Assembly (NCBI GenBank): GCA_900113425.1
Contig: FOZF01000002.1
Coordinates: 448,797 to 512,796, forward strand
Direction of reading: 5' to 3'
Origin: Stenotrophomonas maltophilia
GTDB lineage: Bacteria > Pseudomonadota > Gammaproteobacteria > Xanthomonadales > Xanthomonadaceae
DNA length: 64,000 bases
This document shows positions 59,097 through 64,000 of the stretch, in pieces; positions within the stretch are counted from its first letter, which is position 1, and every line of letters begins with the position of its first letter. A program made the position numbers and the translations under genes. Under the pieces are notes generated by a model. That model saw only the letters and a program-made list of their open reading frames with translations, was not told the DNA's origin and did no database searches.

Positions 59097-60056
59097 TTAC
59101 GCGGCCTCGTAGGTGCCGTAGCTGCGCAGGCGCTTGTAGCGCTGCTCGAGCAGTTCCGCGGTGGACAGCTTGTCCAGCGCGTCCAGCTCGTTCAGCAGCA
59201 CCGCCTTCAGGCGCCGGCCCATCTGCGTCGGGTTGCGGTGGGCGCCGCCGGTCGGCTCGCGCACGACCTTGTCGACCAGGCCCAGGCTCTTCAGGCGCGG
59301 AGCGGTCAGGCCCAGCTGTTCGGCCGCGTCCTTGGCCTTGCCGGCGTCCTTCCACAGGATCGAGGCGCAGCCTTCCGGGGTAATGGTCGAATACACCGCG
59401 TACTCCAGCATCACGGTGCGGTCGCCCACGCCCAGTGCCAGCGCGCCGCCCGAGCCGCCTTCGCCGATCACGGTGCAGATCACCGGTACCTTCAGTTCGG
59501 CCATTTCCATCAGGTTGCGCGCGATCGCTTCGGACTGGCCGCGCGATTCGGCGTCGATGCCCGGCCAGGCGCCGGCGGTGTCGATCAGGGTCAGCACCGG
59601 CAGGCCGAAGCGCTCGGCCATCTTCATCAGGCGCAGCGCCTTGCGGTAGCCCTCGGGCTTGGGCATGCCGAAGTTGCGCTTGATCTTCTCCTTGGTGTCG
59701 CGGCCCTTCTGGTGGCCGATGACCATCACCGCGCGGCCATTGATGCGGGCCAGGCCGCCCATGATGGCCTTGTCGTCGGCAAAGGCGCGATCACCGGCCA
59801 GTTCCTGGAACTCATCGAAGATGATGCGGATGTAATCGGCGGTATAGGGCCGCGACGGGTGGCGGGCCAGCTGCAGCACCTGCCAGGAGGTCAGGTTGCG
59901 GAAGATCTGTGCGGTACGCATGCGCAGCTTGTCCTGCAGCGCGTGCACTTCGGCCTCGACATTGACCGCCGGACCGGCACTGGCGTTGCGCAGCTCCTGG
60001 ATCTTCGCTTCCAGGTCGGCGATGGGTTGCTCGAAGTCGAGGTAGTTCGGATTCAT
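59097..60056 (-). CDS. accA: Acetyl-CoA carboxylase carboxyltransferase subunit alpha
   Basis: This 319-residue subunit opens [20 protein letters not shown]. It has the AccA segment [20 protein letters not shown] and the CoA-binding [17 protein letters not shown]. With AccD it makes malonyl-CoA, the first step of fatty acid synthesis. It lies 138 bases downstream of dnaE on the same strand, an arrangement found across gamma-proteobacteria. Confidence 0.98.
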   Translation of the reverse strand: MNPNYLDFEQPIADLEAKIQELRNASAGPAVNVEAEVHALQDKLRMRTAQIFRNLTSWQVLQLARHPSRPYTADYIRIIFDEFQELAGDRAFADDKAIMGGLARINGRAVMVIGHQKGRDTKEKIKRNFGMPKPEGYRKALRLMKMAERFGLPVLTLIDTAGAWPGIDAESRGQSEAIARNLMEMAELKVPVICTVIGEGGSGGALALGVGDRTVMLEYAVYSTITPEGCASILWKDAGKAKDAAEQLGLTAPRLKSLGLVDKVVREPTGGAHRNPTQMGRRLKAVLLNELDALDKLSTAELLEQRYKRLRSYGTYEAA

Positions 60057-60194
60057 CGGAAGCCGTCGTGTAAAGAAGGAGGAAAGTGTAGCCGAACCCG
60101 GTGAAATTCCCCGTACGCCCCTGTCTGGAGCGTACGGAGCAGTGGCGCCGGCCGGTGGCCGGGCCGGTTGGACGCGGGACCCGGCGGGCCGGGA

Positions 60195-63100
60195 TCAGCT
60201 GGCCCAGGGCGGGCTGTAGCGCACCTTCAGGGTGCGCACGGCCGGGTCGGCGCGCAGCGCTTCCATCAGCTTCGAGTCGATGCGCACGGCACTCTGCCCG
60301 GAGACGTCGAGCATGCCGGCGATACCGCCGTGCGGACCCTTCAGCAGCAGGTCCAGGCGCAGGGGGGTGCGGCCCGGGCGATGGCGGTCGAGCAGGGCAT
60401 CGATACGCTCCCACACCGGCCGCTGCTGGCGCAGGTCCAGCCGCAGCGACAGGCGCGTAGCGTAGTTGGCGCAGACCTCATCGAAATCCCAGCACTGGCG
60501 GATGCGCAGGGCGTAGCCACCGTTGAACTCGTCTTCGCGCAGGCCGCCCTTGACCACCAGGATGCGGTCCTTGGTCATCAGGTGGCCGAACTCGGCCAAG
60601 GTGTCGGAGAACGCGCTGCACTCGACGCGTCCACGCCCGTCCTCGAGCTGGATGAAGATCTGGCTCTCGCCCTTGCGGCGCACGCCGACCACCTGGCCGG
60701 CCAGCACGGTCTGCACTTCCGGACGCCAGCGCTTCTCACCGCCGCCACCACCGCCGCTGTTGGCGCTCCAGATCTTTTCCACCGCGCCCAGATCGTTGCC
60801 GACCAGATCGCGCACGTCGTCGCGCCACGGATCGAATGGATGCCCGCTGAGGTAGAAGCCCAGCGTGTCGCGCTCGCCGTTCAGGCGCTGCAGCAGGGGC
60901 CACTCTTCGGCCTCCGGCAGGTCCAGCTGGATCGTCGTCGCGCTCGGGTCCGGCCCACCGAACAGCGAGTTCTGCCCGGAGGCGCGCTCGCGTGCCATCT
61001 GCTCGGTGGCCTTGATCACTTCCGGCAGCTGCAGCATCAGCGAGGCGCGGTTGCGGCCCAGCTCATCCAGTGCGCCGCAGTTGATCATCGCTTCCAGCGT
61101 GCGCCGGTTGAGCTTGGCCGAGCCGACGCGGGTACAGAAATCGAGCAGGTCGGTGTAGTTCCCGCCCCGCAGCCGCTCGTCCACCACCGCTTCGCAGGCA
61201 CCCTGGCCGACCCCCTTGATCGCGCCCAGCCCGTACTGGATGGTGTCCGGCGTCGCTGCCTCGAACATGAAGGCGGACTGGTTCACCTTCGGCGGCAGCA
61301 CGGTCAGGCCGAGGTTGCGCACCTCGTCGAGGAAGCCGACCACCTTGTCGGTGTTGTCCATGTCCGAAGACAGCGTGGCCGCCATGAACTCGGCCGGGTA
61401 GTGGCGCTTGAGCCACGCGGTCTGGTAACTGACCAGCGCGTAGGCAGCGGCGTGCGACTTGTTGAAGCCGTAGCCGGCGAACTTCTCCATCAGGTCGAAG
61501 ATCTCGTCGGCCTTGGGGCCGTCGACGCCGCCCTTGGCCGCGCCCTCGCGGAAGATCTCGCGGTGCTTGGCCATTTCCGCCGGCACCTTCTTGCCCATCG
61601 CACGACGCAGCAGGTCGGCGCCGCCCAGCGAGTAGCCGCCGACGATCTGCGCCATCTGCATCACCTGCTCCTGGTACACCATGATGCCGTAGGTGTCCTT
61701 GAGGATGGCTTCGGTGCGCGGATCGGGATAGATGATTTCTTCCTGCCCGTGCTTGCGCGCGTTGAAGGACGGAATCAGGTCCATCGGGCCGGGGCGGTAC
61801 AGCGACACCAGCGCGATCAGGTCTTCGAAACGGTCGGGGCGTGCGTCCTTCAGCAGGCGGCGCATGCCGGAGGATTCGAACTGGAAGACCGCACCGGTGT
61901 TGCCGTTGGCGAAGATGTCCTTGTAGGTCGGCGCGTCGTCGAGCGGGATCGCCGCGATGTCCACCGGCGGGATGCCGGCGCGCTCGTGGCGCTTGTTGAT
62001 CGCCTTCACTGCCCAGTCGATGATGGTCAGCGTGCGCAGGCCGAGGAAGTCGAACTTCACCAGGCCTACTTCTTCCACGTCGTTCTTGTCGAACTGGGTG
62101 ACCGGATTCTTGCCGATGCCGTTCTCGTCGTGTTCGGCGTACAGCGGGCAGAACTCGCTCAGCGGCTCGGGACCGATCACCACGCCACCGGCGTGCTTGC
62201 CGGCGTTGCGGGTGAGATCTTCCAGCTGCAGCGCCAGATTGATCAGGTCACGGACATCGTCTTCGGTCTCGTAACGCTGGATCAGCTCGGCCGATGCCAT
62301 CTCCGAGCCCGGGCCTTCCTTGCCCTTGCCGAGCGCATCCTTCAGGTGGATGCCGAGGATGTTCGGGATCAGCTTGGAGACGCCATCAACCAGGCCATAG
62401 GGGAAGCCGAGCACACGGCCGGAATCGCGCACCACGGCCTTGGCAGCCATGGTGCCGTAGGTGATGATCTGGCTGACGCGTTCGCGCCCGTATTTGCGCG
62501 CGACGTAGTCGATCACTTCATCGCGGCGGTCCATGCAGAAATCGATGTCGAAGTCGGGCATCGACACGCGTTCCGGATTCAGGAACCGCTCGAACAGCAG
62601 GTTATAGGGCAGCGGATCCAGGTCGGTGATCTTCAACGCCCACGCCACCAGCGAACCGGCACCGGAACCACGGCCCGGGCCGATCGGGATGCCCTGGTTC
62701 TTGCCCCACTGGATGAAGTCGGCCACGATCAGGAAGTAGCCGGGGAAACCCATCTTGATGATGGTATCGAGCTCGAATTCGAGGCGCTCGAAGTACTCCT
62801 CGCGGGTCTTGCCCGGCGCCAGCGGATTCTTCTGCAGGCGTTCCTCCAGGCCGTCGCGCGACATCTTCTGGATCCAGGTGTCCAGGGTCTCGTCGTCAGG
62901 CACCGGGTAGTTGGGCAGGAAGTAGGTGCCCAGCCGCATCTCGATGTTGCAGCGTTCGGCCAGCGCCAGCGTGTTGTCGATCGCATCGGGGATGTCGGCG
63001 AACAGCGCACACATCTCCTCGGCCGACTTCAGGTACTGCTGGTCACTGTATTCGCGCGGCCGCTTGGGATCGTCCAGCACGCGGCCGGTCGAGATGCACA

Positions 63101-63785
63101 CGCGTGCCTCATGCGCGCTGAAGTCCGACGGTGCAAGGAAGCGCACATCGTTGCTGGCCACCACCGGCAGACCGCGCTGGCCGGCGGCCATCAGCGCGAA
63201 ACGGTTGAAGGCCTCCTCGCCGTCGCGGCCGGTGCGGGTCAGCTCCAGGTGCAGGCCATCACCGAACACCCGCTGCCAGTCGGCCAGGTGCTGCTCGGCA
63301 AGGTCGTGCTTGCCGTCCAGCGCCAGGCGCCCGGCCAGGCTCTCGCGCCCGGCCAGCGCGAACAGGTTGGCGTTGCCGGCCTTCAACCAGTCCGGATGCA
63401 CGGCGACGCCGCCTTCCGGACGATGGCCCTCCATCCAGGCACGGGTCAGCAGCCGTGACAGGCTCAGGTAGCCTTCGCGGTCGCGGCACAGCAGGGTCAT
63501 CCGCCACGGGTCCTGGCCCTCCTCGGCGATCATCACGTCGGCGCCGGCGATCGGCTTGATGCCCACGCCTTCGGCTGCCTTGTAGAACTTGATCAGGGCG
63601 AACAGATTGTTGAGGTCGGTCACCGCCAGCGCGGGCAGGCCAAGCTCGACCGAGCGTGACAGCAGGTTGGCCTGCTTGGCCTTCTTCGGGTCGGCCTGGT
63701 CCGGCTTGGCCGGCACACGGATGGTCGAGTCCGCCAGCGAGAACTCGGTGTGGACGTGGAGATGTACGAAGCGGGAGTTGGACAT
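60195..63785 (-). CDS. dnaE: DNA polymerase III subunit alpha
   Basis: This 1196-residue replicative polymerase starts MSNSRFVHLHVHTEFSLADS, the PHP domain opening. The catalytic Asp pair lies in PDFDIDFCMDRRDEVIDYVA near residue 411. A third Asp, the fingers and the beta-clamp-binding region follow, then an OB-fold with GQVVGVRRKGESQIFIQLED near residue 1030. ATG 63785 is the family start; longer reads into the REP area are not supported. REP elements lie just upstream. Confidence 0.98.
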   Translation of the reverse strand: MSNSRFVHLHVHTEFSLADSTIRVPAKPDQADPKKAKQANLLSRSVELGLPALAVTDLNNLFALIKFYKAAEGVGIKPIAGADVMIAEEGQDPWRMTLLCRDREGYLSLSRLLTRAWMEGHRPEGGVAVHPDWLKAGNANLFALAGRESLAGRLALDGKHDLAEQHLADWQRVFGDGLHLELTRTGRDGEEAFNRFALMAAGQRGLPVVASNDVRFLAPSDFSAHEARVCISTGRVLDDPKRPREYSDQQYLKSAEEMCALFADIPDAIDNTLALAERCNIEMRLGTYFLPNYPVPDDETLDTWIQKMSRDGLEERLQKNPLAPGKTREEYFERLEFELDTIIKMGFPGYFLIVADFIQWGKNQGIPIGPGRGSGAGSLVAWALKITDLDPLPYNLLFERFLNPERVSMPDFDIDFCMDRRDEVIDYVARKYGRERVSQIITYGTMAAKAVVRDSGRVLGFPYGLVDGVSKLIPNILGIHLKDALGKGKEGPGSEMASAELIQRYETEDDVRDLINLALQLEDLTRNAGKHAGGVVIGPEPLSEFCPLYAEHDENGIGKNPVTQFDKNDVEEVGLVKFDFLGLRTLTIIDWAVKAINKRHERAGIPPVDIAAIPLDDAPTYKDIFANGNTGAVFQFESSGMRRLLKDARPDRFEDLIALVSLYRPGPMDLIPSFNARKHGQEEIIYPDPRTEAILKDTYGIMVYQEQVMQMAQIVGGYSLGGADLLRRAMGKKVPAEMAKHREIFREGAAKGGVDGPKADEIFDLMEKFAGYGFNKSHAAAYALVSYQTAWLKRHYPAEFMAATLSSDMDNTDKVVGFLDEVRNLGLTVLPPKVNQSAFMFEAATPDTIQYGLGAIKGVGQGACEAVVDERLRGGNYTDLLDFCTRVGSAKLNRRTLEAMINCGALDELGRNRASLMLQLPEVIKATEQMARERASGQNSLFGGPDPSATTIQLDLPEAEEWPLLQRLNGERDTLGFYLSGHPFDPWRDDVRDLVGNDLGAVEKIWSANSGGGGGGEKRWRPEVQTVLAGQVVGVRRKGESQIFIQLEDGRGRVECSAFSDTLAEFGHLMTKDRILVVKGGLREDEFNGGYALRIRQCWDFDEVCANYATRLSLRLDLRQQRPVWERIDALLDRHRPGRTPLRLDLLLKGPHGGIAGMLDVSGQSAVRIDSKLMEALRADPAVRTLKVRYSPPWAS

Positions 63786-63929
63786 GCCGGACCAGGTTGG
63801 AGCGCGGGGGCCCCGGGTGCCGACGGGAGTTCGTCGCCGGGGTCGGGAAGCGCTGGAATGCCCGGTCAGGGTAGCGAGGGCAGGGGGAGGCGACAAGCTC
63901 TTGACGGCGCGTCGATTGCGCGAACATGC

Positions 63930-64000
63930 CGCCGGGCATGGCCCGGCGCTACCGCGGCGATGTGGGCGCACGATGCCGCCGGGCATGGCCCGGCGCTACC
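63930..64000. repeat. Two SMAG-type REP elements in the same orientation
   Basis: Two identical - strand copies, each CGCCGGGCATGGCCCGGCGC then TACC, at 63930-63953 and 63977-64000, lie 47 bases apart. They are upstream of dnaE and reach the window end, so the array may go on. Confidence 0.85.

Noticed and set aside
60168..63458. A 1096-codon open frame on the + strand
   Set aside because: It is the antisense shadow of dnaE, with the same biased composition.

Overview
This is a GC-rich (roughly two-thirds G+C by eye), densely coding chromosomal window. Gene content points to Stenotrophomonas, most likely the S. maltophilia complex. The evidence is dispersed GTAG-headed REP palindromes of the SMAG type, the creBCD locus, a ribosomal THX gene of the Xanthomonadaceae type, and dnaE next to accA. 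I see no rRNA, tRNA, CRISPR array, prophage or insertion sequence, and no obvious pseudogene. The window looks like core chromosome with small repeat islands in the gaps.

Region by region. 1-6.8 kb: 3' part of an M13 peptidase, an HD-GYP phosphodiesterase, mfd and a GNAT gene. 6.8-11.7 kb: rlmJ divergent from creB-creC, then creD behind a near-consensus cre-tag, then a small uncharacterised gene that may belong to the Cre unit. 11.8-15.5 kb: M28 peptidase, gltX, zur. 15.5-19 kb: a TetR-MFS-HlyD efflux operon read leftwards, with a candidate operator ahead of tetR. 19.1-22 kb: a ZnuD-like TonB receptor with His/Asp/Glu-rich loops, divergent from a MerC-like membrane protein across a Zur-box-like palindrome. 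22-25.8 kb: ribosomal THX, a REP cluster, an ENPP-type phosphodiesterase, and an Ada/AlkA fusion coupled to a separate methyltransferase. 25.9-29.6 kb: a ClpP-like lipoprotein, a DUF4019 protein, MAPEG, a UbiH/UbiM-type hydroxylase behind an FNR-like box, and an S4 protein. 29.8-38 kb: deaD and three GGDEF genes, with rluF among them.

38-50.7 kb holds a RecF/OLD-like ATPase, two EamA transporters, DUF72-VOC, a penicillin-binding-type hydrolase, an ABC half-transporter, a DUF885 lipoprotein, GFA-DUF4349, a small acidic protein and a LysR gene. 50.7-51.24 kb is non-coding and is the most unusual stretch. It is a nested inverted repeat with arms of about 140 bp, a side hairpin and a hexanucleotide array. 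51.2-64 kb holds a cyclophilin, a PadR/DUF1700 pair, a Cys-nucleophile PHB depolymerase, a methyltransferase, HemJ, an autotransporter, accA and dnaE.

Themes that link genes: zinc homeostasis (zur, TonB receptor, MerC-like), cyclic-di-GMP (one HD-GYP, one GGDEF-EAL, two GGDEF), alkylation repair (Ada-AlkA plus methyltransferase), and envelope stress (CreBCD). Two repeat families, SMAG-type REPs and a GGGGTCAGA-type palindrome, fill many gaps, often between convergent genes, where they may act as terminators.
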